A DNA stretch of 64,000 nucleotides from Williamsia limnetica (GCF_003217475.1 NZ_QJSP01000004.1:62001-126000), one strand, 5' to 3'. Numbered from the stretch's first letter, positions 18,457 to 27,221 are shown. Made by a program: numbers and translations. The notes: generated by a model not told the origin, from the sequence alone.

Positions 18457-18528
18457 CGCAAACGCGCCAGATATACGGACACGCGCCAGAACCAGGTGTT
18501 GCACCTTCGCAATTCTGGCGCGTTTGCG
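18457..18528. repeat. Long palindrome between iniC and the next gene
   Basis: A perfect 15-bp inverted repeat, CGCAAACGCGCCAGA (18457-18471) and its complement (18514-18528). Inside is a second CGCGCCAGA, so the half-site is doubled. It starts 3 bases after the iniC stop and probably terminates its mRNA. Its layout resembles the element at 56696-56763. Confidence 0.75.
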
Positions 18529-18541
18529 GGATAGTTCGGTC

Positions 18542-19294
18542 ATGGATTACGCAGCCGCTCTCCTCGAACAGACCCGACTTCTCGGTGAGGTCATCCGCGC
18601 GGCGGACCCCACCCTGCCGGTACCGACCTGCCCTGAATGGACCATGCAGCAACTGTTCCGGCATGTCGGACGGGGCGATCGCTGGGCCGCACAGATCGTC
18701 GCCGAGAAGGCCGACGGCCCACGAGACCCTCGGCAGGTACCGGACGGGAAACCTCCGGCGGACATCGACGGCGCGATCGAGTGGTTCCACGGTGGCGTCC
18801 GTACCTTGCTCGACGCGGTCGAGGCGACCGGGCCAGACACTCCCGTGTGGACGTTTGTCGGCCCCCGCCCTGCGGCCTGGTGGATCCGCCGGCGCCTACA
18901 CGAGAGCACGGTGCACCGGGCAGACGCAGAACTCGCGTCAGGGCTCGAGTTCACGATATCGCCAGAGTTGGCCGCCGACTGCATCTCCGAGTGGTTCGCC
19001 CTCTTCGCCGCGGAGCCACCCGGACGACGCACTCCCCCGCTCGACGATCCGAACACCCTGCACCTACACGCGGCCGAGAAGGATCTCGGCTCCGCGGGCG
19101 AGTGGTTTCTCCGGCGTGACGGCGACGCGCTCACCGTCGACCACTCTCACGCCAAGGCGACGACCGCCGTGCGCGGTCGATCGGTGGATCTGATGCTCGC
19201 GCTGACTCGCAGACGCCCGACCGAGGACGCCGGTGTCGAGATCATCGGAGACGCTGGCGTCTGGAACACCTGGCTCGACCGCACCGGCTTCTGA
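18542..19294 (+). CDS. Maleylpyruvate isomerase-family mycothiol-dependent enzyme
   Basis: A 250-residue protein of the DinB-like mycothiol-dependent family. Seen: the N-terminal helix bundle with CPEWTMQQLFRHVGRGDRW near residue 35, a region with WWIRRRLHESTVHRADAEL near residue 120 supplying metal-ligand-like histidines, and a C-terminal domain with RGRSVDLMLALTRRRP. In characterised members a metal and mycothiol support isomerisation or thiol transfer; the substrate here is unknown. The ATG at 18542 begins MDYAAALLEQTRLLGE. It ends 3 bases before the convergent stop of the next gene, so there is no room for a separate terminator. Confidence 0.8.
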   Translation: MDYAAALLEQTRLLGEVIRAADPTLPVPTCPEWTMQQLFRHVGRGDRWAAQIVAEKADGPRDPRQVPDGKPPADIDGAIEWFHGGVRTLLDAVEATGPDTPVWTFVGPRPAAWWIRRRLHESTVHRADAELASGLEFTISPELAADCISEWFALFAAEPPGRRTPPLDDPNTLHLHAAEKDLGSAGEWFLRRDGDALTVDHSHAKATTAVRGRSVDLMLALTRRRPTEDAGVEIIGDAGVWNTWLDRTGF

Positions 19295-19297
19295 TCG

Positions 19298-20272
19298 TCA
19301 CGGCAGGGACCAGAACACCGTCGTGCAGAGGAAGAACACCGCGATCCAGAAGATGTTGACGCCGACGATGATCGCCCAGCCCCGGCTGTTCGTCCATGAC
19401 TGTGTGCGGTCTTCTCGCGGCCACAGCCAGATCTTGAGGAGCTTGTTCACGTAATAGGGCATCGTGAAGTAGCTCATCACGAAGCTCGAGATCAGGTTAC
19501 CGATCAGCAAGCCCAGCCACAGCGGCATCTCAAGCGGCGACAAGGCGAGGGTCAACAGCACGACGGTCGGATACAGACCCACCCAGACCGCGATTGAGGT
19601 CTTGAAATCCGACGGCGGTGGAGCCTCGTTCCCCTTGTCGTCGAAGGCGAACCAGCTCCCGAACGAATTGTCGATGGTGCGGAGTTCGAAGTCGTCGAAC
19701 TTCTTGCCCTCGTCGAGCAGCGCTGTGCGCTCCGGCGAGGTGAGCCACGCGTCGAGATCGGCGGCGCTGTTGTACCGGTAGAGCGCTGTCCACTCGTCCT
19801 GCAGACCCTCGATCGGACGGAACAACTCGGTGCCGCGGAAACCGGCGAAGGAGGTCTCGGCCTCCCGGAGGCGTCCCTGCCAGTCCAGAAAGTCCTCGAC
19901 GTGCTCGGGTTTGACCCGATGGGTGACGACGACCGTCACCAGTGCGTCGGTCGGCTGCGATCCCCCACTGATCACCTGCTGGGTGGCCGGTCCGTCGAAA
20001 TAGTCGCGTCCGAGATCGAGATGCTCTTGGCGTGTCGAACTGTTGATCCAGGCCTGCACATTGGAGATCGAATCGAAGCGGTAGACGACGACCCAGTCGG
20101 GCTGGACATTGGTCGGCTGCGCGGTTTCGGCGGCGATGAAACCCGGATACTTCGCCGCCGCGGCATTCATGTTGTCCTGCCAGATCGCGAAGGCGGACTC
20201 CGCTCCCGGCCGGACCTTCTGACCGATGATCACCGTGGCGGCGTTGTTGGTGGTCGTCGTCTCGGCGCTCAT
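19298..20272 (-). CDS. Membrane protein with two ABM-like (monooxygenase-fold) domains
   Basis: A 324-residue protein with two copies of an antibiotic-biosynthesis-monooxygenase-like ferredoxin fold. Copy one, about 12-100, contains AAKYPGFIAAET and YRFDSISNVQAWI. Copy two, about 112-205, contains AETSFAGFRGTELF and YRYNSAADLDAWL. They are followed by three or four membrane helices (AVWVGLYPTVVLLTLALS, LWLGLLIGNLISSFVMSYF, GWAIIVGVNIFWIAVFFL). The ABM fold often acts in heme or quinone chemistry or as a dimeric sensor. Here a duplicated ABM pair is tethered to the membrane facing the cytoplasm. The start is the second ATG (20272): GTAGGAG would touch the first one. It follows the xanthine-dehydrogenase-like genes and may be co-transcribed with them. 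Confidence 0.75.
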   Translation of the reverse strand: MSAETTTTNNAATVIIGQKVRPGAESAFAIWQDNMNAAAAKYPGFIAAETAQPTNVQPDWVVVYRFDSISNVQAWINSSTRQEHLDLGRDYFDGPATQQVISGGSQPTDALVTVVVTHRVKPEHVEDFLDWQGRLREAETSFAGFRGTELFRPIEGLQDEWTALYRYNSAADLDAWLTSPERTALLDEGKKFDDFELRTIDNSFGSWFAFDDKGNEAPPPSDFKTSIAVWVGLYPTVVLLTLALSPLEMPLWLGLLIGNLISSFVMSYFTMPYYVNKLLKIWLWPREDRTQSWTNSRGWAIIVGVNIFWIAVFFLCTTVFWSLP

Positions 20273-20323
20273 CGCCATCTCCTACTGGTTGCGGAACGTA
20301 CGTCTGGAGGCGGTTGCGACCGC

Positions 20324-23038
20324 TCAGACGACCGGATTCTGCTGCTTGTGCAGCCTGCTGAATATACGGTCTGGGGTGAGCGGAAGCTCACGTATCCGTA
20401 CTCCCGTCGCATCGAAGAGTGCGTTGGCCATCGCCCCGGCGACCGGATTGATACAGCACTCCGCCATACCCTTGGAGCGCATCGGACCCACCGAATCCTC
20501 GGATTCCACCAGGATGACCTCCGTGCGCGGCACATCCGCGTACGTCGGGATCCGGTAGTTTCGCAGATTCGGGTTGACCATCGTCCCTGTGTGATCGACA
20601 TGGTGATCCTCGGTCAGGACGAAGCCAAGGCCCTGTGCGACACCACCTTCGATCTGCCCACGGACCTGCGCCGGGTTGATCACGACGCCCGGATCAGCGG
20701 CCTGGACGCTGTAGAGGACGCGGATCTCACCGGTGATCCTGTTGACCGCGATCCGGAAACCGTGCGTGTTGGAGGTGACGCTGCGCGGAGATCCATACGC
20801 CTTGCGCGCCTCCGTGAAGGTGATCCCCCGTGCCTTGCCTGCCGCGACCACCTCGGCCAGCGTCAGTCTCATGTCACCGCACACGACCCCGTCGTCGTCC
20901 ATCGAGCAGTCGGCCAACGGCACCCCGGCATGCGATGCCGCAAACGCAAGGATTCTCCCTCGGAGCGCGTTCGACGCGTTGAGAACAGCGTTGCCCGCGA
21001 CGAACAGTCCGGCGCTGGCGAAGGCGCCGGTGTCGAAACCCGTTCTATCGGTGTCCGATTGGATCAGTCGGATCCTGGACGGGGTGGTCCCCAGCTGATT
21101 GGCGCAGATCTGCACATGAGCGGTCGAGGTTCCCTCGCCGAACTCCACGGTACCGACCGCCAACTCGTAGACGAGATCCTCACCGAGGGTCGCCCAGGCC
21201 TCAGAGATGTGTTCGGTCGGCGGCGCGGTCTCGTGCACCGAGCTCGCAGTGCCGACGCCCACCGACCATTCGGCTCCTTCTGGCCCATCGATGGTGTTGC
21301 GCGCCAGTGCCGCATCCACGAGATCGAGACAGGCACCGAGGCCGTCCTCGCTGAACATGACGTCGTCGGGCCCATCCCCCAGCGCGATCAGTGCATCTCC
21401 GGGACGGACGATGTTGCGGCGGCGCAACTCGAGCGGATCCATGTCCAGTGCGACCGCCAACTCATGCATGGCCGATTCCACCGCGAACGACGGCTGGGTC
21501 ATCCCGTAGCCGCGCAGGGCGCCACTGGGAACGGTGTTGGTGTAGACCGAGTACGCGTCGTATCTCTTGTTGGCACAACGGTAGATCGCCACGGCCGCTC
21601 CACCGGCGAACAGTGTCTCACCGCCGTGGTTGCCGTACGCCCCGGTATTGGAGATGTTGTGGACGCTCAATGCCGTCAAGGTCCCGTCAGCCTTGGCACC
21701 GAGCTTGATGGTCAACGTCATCGGGTGTCGGGGTGAGGCGGTGCTGAACTCTTCGGTTCGAGTGAATTCGAGACTGACCGGCCTGCCGGTGTCGAGCGTC
21801 GCCAACGACACCAGGTCTTCGACGATCACCTCTTGTTTGCCACCGAATCCGCCGCCGACGCGCTTACAGAAGACGCGGAGCTGGTCCGGCCGCAGATCGA
21901 ACAGGTGGGAGAGTTTGATCTTCGCGATGGACGGTGATTGCGAACTCGTCCGGACGTTGAGCCTTCCGTTGTCCATCCACGCGACTGCGCCGTGGGTCTC
22001 CAGGTGCGCATGCTGCACGCGCGGTGAGGAATACGTGCCCTCATGGATCACGTCGGCCTCGGCGAAGCCGGCGTCGACGTCGCCGACGTGGCCGTGGATC
22101 TCCAGCAGGATGTTGTGTTCGGGGTCGCGGACGAATGGGTCATCGGAGCCGTGCAACGCGGGGGCGCCGTCTTTCATCGCCTCGACGGGGTCGAAGACGG
22201 CAGGCAGCTGCTCGTAGTCCACGGCGACCTGCCTGCAGCCTTCCTCGGCGGCCCCGATGGTGTCGGCAAGTACTGCAACCACCCGCTGGCCCACGAACCG
22301 GACGACGTTGTCGAGCATGTAGGTGTCGTCGGGGTCGACGAGGTGGTCGGTGTGGATGGCCGTCGTGTACAGCTTGCGCGGCACATCTTTCCAGGTGTAG
22401 ACGCGGTGAACGCCAGGCACCGCCAGCGCGGCACTCGTGTCGATCGACAGGATGCGCGCATGCGCGTGTGGCGAATGCAGCAGCTTCAGATGCAGCATTC
22501 CTTCCATCTGGACGTCCATCGTGTACTCGGCCCGGCCTGTCACGATGTCGCGGGCTGCAGGCGCGCCGACACTCGTGCCGACGGCCTGCCCCGGTTTCGC
22601 CTCCTCGATTTCTGCGACACCGTTCACCGCGTCTTCGATCGCGCGATACCCAGTGCACCGGCACAAGTTGCCCTTCAGCGCGCGAGGCAGGTCCTGCTTC
22701 TGCTCCTCGGTGAAGGTCGCGGCGGTCATGATCATGCCTGCGGTGCAGAAGCCGCACTGGAAACCGGGTGCGGCACAGAAGTTCTTCTGCATCGGATGCA
22801 GGCCATCGGGTGTTTCGAGCCCCTCGATGGTGGTGACCTCATGACCGTCCGCCCGGAACGCCGGGGTGATGCAGCTGTGGACTGGATCCCCGTCGAGCCA
22901 GACCGTGCAGGCGCCACAATCACCGCCGTCGCAACCCTTTTTGACGCCGTGATGACCCAGTGCCCGCATGAAGGTGCGCAGACACTGCCCGGGATCGGGT
23001 TCGGCGGAAAATGCCGTGCCGTTCACCGTGTACGTCAT
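20324..23038 (-). CDS. Fused 2Fe-2S / molybdopterin-binding subunit of a xanthine-dehydrogenase-family hydroxylase
   Basis: A 904-residue fusion. Residues 1-160 are a two-cluster 2Fe-2S unit with the plant-ferredoxin pattern CDGGDCGACTVWLDG and the second cluster CGFCTAGMI plus CRCTGY. From about 170 the molybdopterin-binding domain runs to the end (GRAEYTMDVQMEGMLHLKLL, VGGGFGGKQEVIVED, SGALRGYGMTQPSFAVE). The conserved glutamate near the C-terminus lies in SKGMAECC. The enzyme should hydroxylate an aldehyde or N-heterocycle using water, passing electrons to the FAD subunit encoded upstream. Usually these are two separate genes in actinobacteria. No Mo-cofactor sulfurase or XdhC-like gene is nearby. 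The ATGA overlap with the FAD gene shows translational coupling. The substrate is unknown. Confidence 0.88.
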   Translation of the reverse strand: MTYTVNGTAFSAEPDPGQCLRTFMRALGHHGVKKGCDGGDCGACTVWLDGDPVHSCITPAFRADGHEVTTIEGLETPDGLHPMQKNFCAAPGFQCGFCTAGMIMTAATFTEEQKQDLPRALKGNLCRCTGYRAIEDAVNGVAEIEEAKPGQAVGTSVGAPAARDIVTGRAEYTMDVQMEGMLHLKLLHSPHAHARILSIDTSAALAVPGVHRVYTWKDVPRKLYTTAIHTDHLVDPDDTYMLDNVVRFVGQRVVAVLADTIGAAEEGCRQVAVDYEQLPAVFDPVEAMKDGAPALHGSDDPFVRDPEHNILLEIHGHVGDVDAGFAEADVIHEGTYSSPRVQHAHLETHGAVAWMDNGRLNVRTSSQSPSIAKIKLSHLFDLRPDQLRVFCKRVGGGFGGKQEVIVEDLVSLATLDTGRPVSLEFTRTEEFSTASPRHPMTLTIKLGAKADGTLTALSVHNISNTGAYGNHGGETLFAGGAAVAIYRCANKRYDAYSVYTNTVPSGALRGYGMTQPSFAVESAMHELAVALDMDPLELRRRNIVRPGDALIALGDGPDDVMFSEDGLGACLDLVDAALARNTIDGPEGAEWSVGVGTASSVHETAPPTEHISEAWATLGEDLVYELAVGTVEFGEGTSTAHVQICANQLGTTPSRIRLIQSDTDRTGFDTGAFASAGLFVAGNAVLNASNALRGRILAFAASHAGVPLADCSMDDDGVVCGDMRLTLAEVVAAGKARGITFTEARKAYGSPRSVTSNTHGFRIAVNRITGEIRVLYSVQAADPGVVINPAQVRGQIEGGVAQGLGFVLTEDHHVDHTGTMVNPNLRNYRIPTYADVPRTEVILVESEDSVGPMRSKGMAECCINPVAGAMANALFDATGVRIRELPLTPDRIFSRLHKQQNPVV

Positions 23039-23859
23039 GCCACGCCGCCTGTCAGTTCGATGCGGATGTCTTCGGCGAAGTGCCGCGCGAGATGCTGCCG
23101 GTGGTCCGGTGTGCCGTTCGGATCGTCGAACCAGCTGTCGGCGGGTATCGCATCGACGGCGGCCCGCAAGTCCTCGGCGTCCGGCATCGCGTCGAAGGCC
23201 AGCCGGACCGGGTGGGTGGTTCCCGCGGTGATCGTCAGCAGCAGGTCGTCTCTGCCCGGTGTCTGCGTGGCGATCATGAACAGCGTCGACCGCCCCATCT
23301 TGGTGAGGGTGAACCGGCGATGGGTGTAGTTCTTGCGCAGCGCGGTGATCGGGATGTCGATGCGTCGCAGAATCTCACCGGGGGCAAGCACGTTCCGGTT
23401 GTTGGCGGTCACGAAGTCGACTGCGTCGACGGTGCGCTCGGTGCCGTCAGGCGCCCAGACGATGTAGGTCGCCTCCAGCGCAACCGTCATCGTGATCATC
23501 GGGCCTGCGGGCAGCGACATCACGATGTTGCCGCCCACCGTTGCCGAGTTCCAGATCTTGAACGATGCCAAGAACGCCTCGCAACTCGCGCGTAGCAGTG
23601 GCCCGACGGTCCAATCAGCCGGAGCCGCAAACGCGTAGAGCTCGCGAATGGTGCAGGTGGCCCCGATCCGCAAACCCTCGGGACCAGCGGTCAAGGTGTC
23701 CCATCCGAGTGCGGTGAGATCGACCAGCCGACGCAGACGGGGTTGTTCGTCGGAGAACAGCCAGGTTCCCCCGGCCAGCCACGCGTCGCCGTCACGCCAA
23801 TCCTGCCCGGGCCGATCGGACGGATTCCGGATCAGCTCGGTGACCGTGTTGATATCCAT
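23035..23859 (-). CDS. FAD-binding subunit of the xanthine-dehydrogenase-family hydroxylase
   Basis: A 274-residue subunit of the CoxM/XdhB type. Seen: the FAD-binding AGGTWLFSDEQ near residue 30, GLRIGATCTIRELYAF near residue 60, and FKIWNSATVGGNIVMSLPAG near residue 100, the last being the standard isoalloxazine-contact motif. A C-terminal CO-dehydrogenase-flavoprotein domain follows. It carries electrons from the iron-sulfur/molybdenum subunit to an acceptor. The start at 23859 (MDINTVTELIRNP) has GAGGGAGA seven bases before it; the longer frame to 23889 lacks a site. It overlaps the next gene by ATGA. Confidence 0.88.
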   Translation of the reverse strand: MDINTVTELIRNPSDRPGQDWRDGDAWLAGGTWLFSDEQPRLRRLVDLTALGWDTLTAGPEGLRIGATCTIRELYAFAAPADWTVGPLLRASCEAFLASFKIWNSATVGGNIVMSLPAGPMITMTVALEATYIVWAPDGTERTVDAVDFVTANNRNVLAPGEILRRIDIPITALRKNYTHRRFTLTKMGRSTLFMIATQTPGRDDLLLTITAGTTHPVRLAFDAMPDAEDLRAAVDAIPADSWFDDPNGTPDHRQHLARHFAEDIRIELTGGVA

Positions 23860-24051
23860 GAAGTTGTCTCCCTCGGCAGCAGGTGCCACGGCGCGGGCGA
23901 ACCGAACCCGACGTCTGGCGGCACTCCTGCGGGGCGGTCCGAAGAGCTGGACGCGAAGTTCGTGGCGGGAGTAAATCTACGTGACCTGCGACCCCACCGT
24001 GAGGTTTCAGGGCAAACGTCACCGGGGTCGCGGCGCGGAACGGGGAGCGAT

Positions 24052-25617
24052 TCAGCGCACTCGCGACCGCAGGACGTTCTTCTGGATCTTTCCGGTCGAG
24101 GTCTTCGGGAGATCGGTGAACACGATCTCCTTCGGGACCTTGAAACGCGCGAGACGTGTTCTGGCGAAATCGATCAACTCAGCCGCGCTCAGATCACGGC
24201 CCGAACGGATCGTCACGTAGCCGACCGGCACCTCGCCCCATCGATCGTCGGGCCGCCCGACGACAGCCGATTCCACGACGTCGGGGTGGGCATCGAGCAC
24301 TCGTTCCACCTCGACGGAGGCAATGTTCTCACCGCCGGAGATGATGACGTCCTTGCTGCGGTCCCTCAGTTCGACGTAACCGTCGGGATGCATCACCGCG
24401 AGATCACCGGTCCGTAGGCACCCGTCCACCGTGGCCGCGGCTGTCGCGTCCGGGTCCCGGTAGTAGCCCAGCATCACGTCGTTTCCGCTGACCACCAACT
24501 CTCCCATGGTCTTTCCGTCGGCAGGTACATCGAGACCCTCCGGCGTCACCACCCGTGCAGGTCGCGCGACGATGTTCCCGATCCCCTGCCGGGCCTTGAG
24601 AACCGATATCTCGTCCGGGCCGGCTCCATCCCACTCCGGCTGCCACTGGTTGACCATGATGGGCCCGAACGTCTCGGTCATCCCGTACAGATGCGTCACT
24701 TCAAAACCCAGTCGAGACATCCGGGAGAGCAGCGCGGGTGAGGGCGGAGCTCCGCCGGTGCCCACCGCCACCGTGCGCTCGAGTGCCGCCCCCGCGGGAT
24801 CCTCGGCGATCATCGTCAGCACCGTCGGCGCCGCACTGAGGTGGGTGACGCCACCATCGCGCAACAGACGCCAGATCTCTGCGGTGTCGATGGACCGTAG
24901 ACAGACGTGGGTACCCCCGGCCGCGGTGACCGCCCAGGTGAAACACCAGCCGTCGCAATGAAACATCGGCAACGTCCACAGGTAATTCGATGCCGGCTCC
25001 AGCCGGGAATGGTAGGCCATCGCCACGGCCTGCAGGTACGCCCCGCGGTGGTGATACATCACCCCTTTGGGCCGCCCGGTGGTTCCCGACGTGTAATTGA
25101 TGGCGAGCAGCCCACGCTCCCGGGGCTCATGCAGCACCGGCGCCGGCGCGTCCGCCAGTCGCTGTTCGTAGTCACCACCGCCACCGGCGAGTACCCAGCC
25201 GATGCCGGCCGCCCCTGCGACTGCGGCAGCCGTGTCGGCGAACTCCTGCGTCGCGAACAAGATCGTCGCGCCGCTGTGCTTGAGGATGTAGCTGATCTCG
25301 GGGACCGAGAGCCTGGTGTTCAAGGGCACCAGGACAGAACCGTGCAACGGGATCGCGCTGTGTAATTCGAGCATCACATGACTGTTCGCGCACAACGCCG
25401 CCACCCGGTCGCCGGGCCGGACACCCGCTGCGTCGAGAAGTCCGGTGAGCTGGAGTACGCGACGGTGGAACTCGGCGTAGGTGAACGAGAGGTCGCCGTC
25501 GACGATCGCGGTCCGCCCGGCGAAGGCCTGGGCTGCGCGAGTGAGGAAAGCCCCGGGTGACAGCGGAGCGAACGTGAACGGACCCGCCTCTGGGTCCCCG
25601 ATGTCGTTCGATGTCAT
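24052..25617 (-). CDS. Acyl-CoA synthetase / AMP-binding ligase (FadD type)
   Basis: A 521-residue adenylate-forming ligase. Seen: P-loop-like YTSGTTGRPKGVMYHHRG at about 175, the aromatic-Gly motif HLYGMTETFGP at about 310, LRTGDLAVMHPDGYVELRDR with the hinge aspartate at about 405, and the C-terminal lysine in PKTSTGKIQKN. It should activate a carboxylic acid as a CoA thioester. The chain length or ring type cannot be read from sequence; the tight coupling of related genes to redox enzymes suggests an aromatic or fatty acid. It diverges from the DxDxDG cassette and lies about 190 bases upstream of the FAD-subunit gene, so a shared transcript is possible. Confidence 0.85.
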   Translation of the reverse strand: MTSNDIGDPEAGPFTFAPLSPGAFLTRAAQAFAGRTAIVDGDLSFTYAEFHRRVLQLTGLLDAAGVRPGDRVAALCANSHVMLELHSAIPLHGSVLVPLNTRLSVPEISYILKHSGATILFATQEFADTAAAVAGAAGIGWVLAGGGGDYEQRLADAPAPVLHEPRERGLLAINYTSGTTGRPKGVMYHHRGAYLQAVAMAYHSRLEPASNYLWTLPMFHCDGWCFTWAVTAAGGTHVCLRSIDTAEIWRLLRDGGVTHLSAAPTVLTMIAEDPAGAALERTVAVGTGGAPPSPALLSRMSRLGFEVTHLYGMTETFGPIMVNQWQPEWDGAGPDEISVLKARQGIGNIVARPARVVTPEGLDVPADGKTMGELVVSGNDVMLGYYRDPDATAAATVDGCLRTGDLAVMHPDGYVELRDRSKDVIISGGENIASVEVERVLDAHPDVVESAVVGRPDDRWGEVPVGYVTIRSGRDLSAAELIDFARTRLARFKVPKEIVFTDLPKTSTGKIQKNVLRSRVR

Positions 25618-25691
25618 CGCACTCCACTTCCTGCTCGTCTCCGTAGCCCAATGCTATTGGCCGAAACTTTTTCGAAGATTTCTCGGCCCCC

Positions 25692-25723
25692 GGGAACTTT
25701 GTGAGGTCGGCGCCCCTCCTATC
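25692..25723 (+). promoter_or_regulatory. ECF-type promoter candidate, GGGAAC-N19-TCCTATC
   Basis: GGGAAC (25692-25697), exactly 19 bases, TCCTATC (25717-25723), 55 bases before the ATG of the first DxDxDG gene. It is nearly the same as the element at 26781-26812, and the sequence just downstream (CCACAAC...GGCCA against TGCAACC...CGCCA) is also alike, so promoter and leader were duplicated with the gene. Confidence 0.65.
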
Positions 25724-25777
25724 CACAACAACCGGCCACCACAGCTTGCGGCCAACCCCAACGAACAAGGAGAAACC

Positions 25778-26179
25778 ATGTCTGACAACACGATGCCCGA
25801 GATCTCTGAAGACGCCACCGTCCTGGACATCCTCGACGTGGACGGCGACGGAACCGAAGAGTCCGCGCTCGTCGACATCGACGCCGATGGCAAAGGCGAC
25901 GTCATGGTGCAGGACTACGACCAAGACGGTGAAGCCGAATCCATCGCCTTCGACACCGACGGTGACAACCACTACGAGACCGCCGTCTCCGACACCGATC
26001 AGGACGGCGAGGCAGACACCGTCTACTTCGACGAGAATGCCGACGGCACCCACGACATCGCCTTCGTCGACGACGACCAGGACGGCGAGATCGACAGCGC
26101 CTATGTCAATGACGGCACCGGCGAATGGACCGAGATCGACCCCGCGAGCGTCGAGACCCCCGACACCAGCGCCCTGTAG
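25778..26179 (+). CDS. DxDxDG-repeat acidic protein 1
   Basis: A 133-residue cytosol-type protein (no signal peptide or membrane segment) built from about seven 12-13-residue repeats with an Asp-rich loop: DVDGDGTEE, DIDADGKGD, DYDQDGEAE, DTDGDNHYE, DTDQDGEAD, DENADGTHD and DDDQDGEID. The DxDxDG core resembles EF-hand, dockerin and thrombospondin type-3 calcium loops, so calcium binding is likely but unproven. The repeats are separated by short hydrophobic strands such as SALVDI and VMVQDY. It ends GTGEWTEIDPASVE, shared with the next paralog. AAGGAGA lies five bases before the ATG. It is the first gene of a three-paralog cassette leading to a membrane Hsp70. Confidence 0.7.
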   Translation: MSDNTMPEISEDATVLDILDVDGDGTEESALVDIDADGKGDVMVQDYDQDGEAESIAFDTDGDNHYETAVSDTDQDGEADTVYFDENADGTHDIAFVDDDQDGEIDSAYVNDGTGEWTEIDPASVETPDTSAL

Positions 26180-26363
26180 AACCGCCCCCGACCAGACATC
26201 GGAGACCGCGTCGACACCTCACCGGGTGCCGGCGCGGTCTGGCCGTCGTGTGCGGTGCTCTGCGTAACTTTTCTCGGATTCGCACGCGCGTTTCGCGCAA
26301 CCGGAGTGTGCTGTCACCAGAGCTGCGCGCCACGACGGCGGGCACCGAGTCCAAGGAGCCCCG

Positions 26364-26753
26364 ATGACCGATCCCACCAATCCCGAGCCCACTGACGCGG
26401 CAATTGTCGAGATCTTCGACAACGACGGCGACGGCGTCGTCGATTCGGCCCTGGTCGATGTCGACGGCGACGGCGACGGCGACGTCGTGGCCTCCGATGC
26501 CGACCAGGACGGCGCCATCGACACCCTCTCCTACGACACCGACGGCGACAACTACTTCGAGACCGCGGCGGTGGACTCCGACGGCGACGGCATCGCCGAC
26601 ACCGTCTTGGTCGACGAAGACGCCGACGGCAATGCCGACGTCGCATTCGTGGACGTCGACCAGGATGGCGACATCGACAATGCTTACGTGAACGACCCCG
26701 CGACCGGCGAATGGACCGAGGTCGACCCCGGCTCGGGCGACAGCGTCGTCTGA
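26364..26753 (+). CDS. DxDxDG-repeat acidic protein 2
   Basis: A 129-residue paralog of the preceding protein, with the same loop-strand repeat plan: DNDGDGVVD, DVDGDGDGD, DADQDGAID, DTDGDNYFE, DSDGDGIAD, DEDADGNAD and DVDQDGDID. It has the same C-terminal TGEWTEVDPG. There is no export signal. AAGGAG lies five bases before the ATG. Unlike its neighbours it has no clear GGGAAC element upstream, only a loose GCGTAAC at 26262-26268, so it may depend on readthrough from the first gene. Function unknown; a calcium-dependent folding or sensing role is suggested by the loops. Confidence 0.7.
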   Translation: MTDPTNPEPTDAAIVEIFDNDGDGVVDSALVDVDGDGDGDVVASDADQDGAIDTLSYDTDGDNYFETAAVDSDGDGIADTVLVDEDADGNADVAFVDVDQDGDIDNAYVNDPATGEWTEVDPGSGDSVV

Positions 26754-26780
26754 CCGACCGACACCGAAAGGACCATCTGC

Positions 26781-26812
26781 GGGAACATTTCAGCCCCGGC
26801 TGCCCTCCTATC
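26781..26812 (+). promoter_or_regulatory. ECF-type promoter candidate, GGGAAC-N19-TCCTATC (second copy)
   Basis: GGGAAC (26781-26786), 19 bases, TCCTATC (26806-26812), 44 bases before the third DxDxDG gene. Hexamer, spacer length and -10-like heptamer are identical to the copy at 25692 although the spacer sequence differs, as expected for two independently maintained sites of one sigma factor. Confidence 0.65.
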
Positions 26813-26855
26813 TGCAACCAACTCGCCATCGCAGAGCCACCGAGGAGCACCGATC

Positions 26856-27221
26856 ATGTCCGATTCCGTAACGTCCGACCCTTCGACCACCGAAACTCCT
26901 GACACGACCGAAACCGCAGGCCCCACAGTCATCGAGTACGCCGACTTCGATGGCAACGGATATGACGAGTCCGTCCTGCTCGACACCGACGGGGACGGTG
27001 CCGGCGACACGATCGTCCAGGACTTCACCGAGGACGGCGAGGTCGAGACCATTGCCTACGACGCCGATGGCGACGGTTTCAGCGAGACGAGCATGTCCGA
27101 CCTCGACCAGGACGGGACCGCGGACACGGTGTTCGCAGACATCGACCAGGACGGGTCCCACGACTTCGTACTGTCCGACGTCGATCAGAACGGCATCCCC
27201 GACGGGTTCGGGCTGCTCTAG
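26856..27221 (+). CDS. DxDxDG-repeat acidic protein 3
   Basis: A 121-residue member of the cassette. After an acidic Thr-rich lead (TETPDTTETAGP) it has about six repeats: DFDGNGYDE, DTDGDGAGD, DFTEDGEVE, DADGDGFSE, DLDQDGTAD, DIDQDGSHD and a final DVDQNGIPDG. It ends FGLL and lacks the GEWTE tail of the other two. No signal peptide. GAGGAG stands five to seven bases before the ATG. It has its own GGGAAC promoter candidate and lies 156 bases before the Hsp70-like gene, with no terminator between, so that promoter probably drives both. Confidence 0.7.
   Translation: MSDSVTSDPSTTETPDTTETAGPTVIEYADFDGNGYDESVLLDTDGDGAGDTIVQDFTEDGEVETIAYDADGDGFSETSMSDLDQDGTADTVFADIDQDGSHDFVLSDVDQNGIPDGFGLL

Noticed and set aside
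19901-21736. A 611-codon plus-strand frame
   Set aside because: Shadow of the ABM-like and molybdenum-subunit genes; composition is noise-like.
26262-26294. GCGTAAC-N19-GCGTTTC as a promoter of the second DxDxDG gene
   Set aside because: Spacing fits but neither element matches the GGGAAC/TCCWAT pattern well enough.
25778-27221. DxDxDG proteins as secreted dockerins or type VII substrates
   Set aside because: No signal peptide, no cohesin partner, no WXG or YxxxD/E export motif and no ESX gene in the window.
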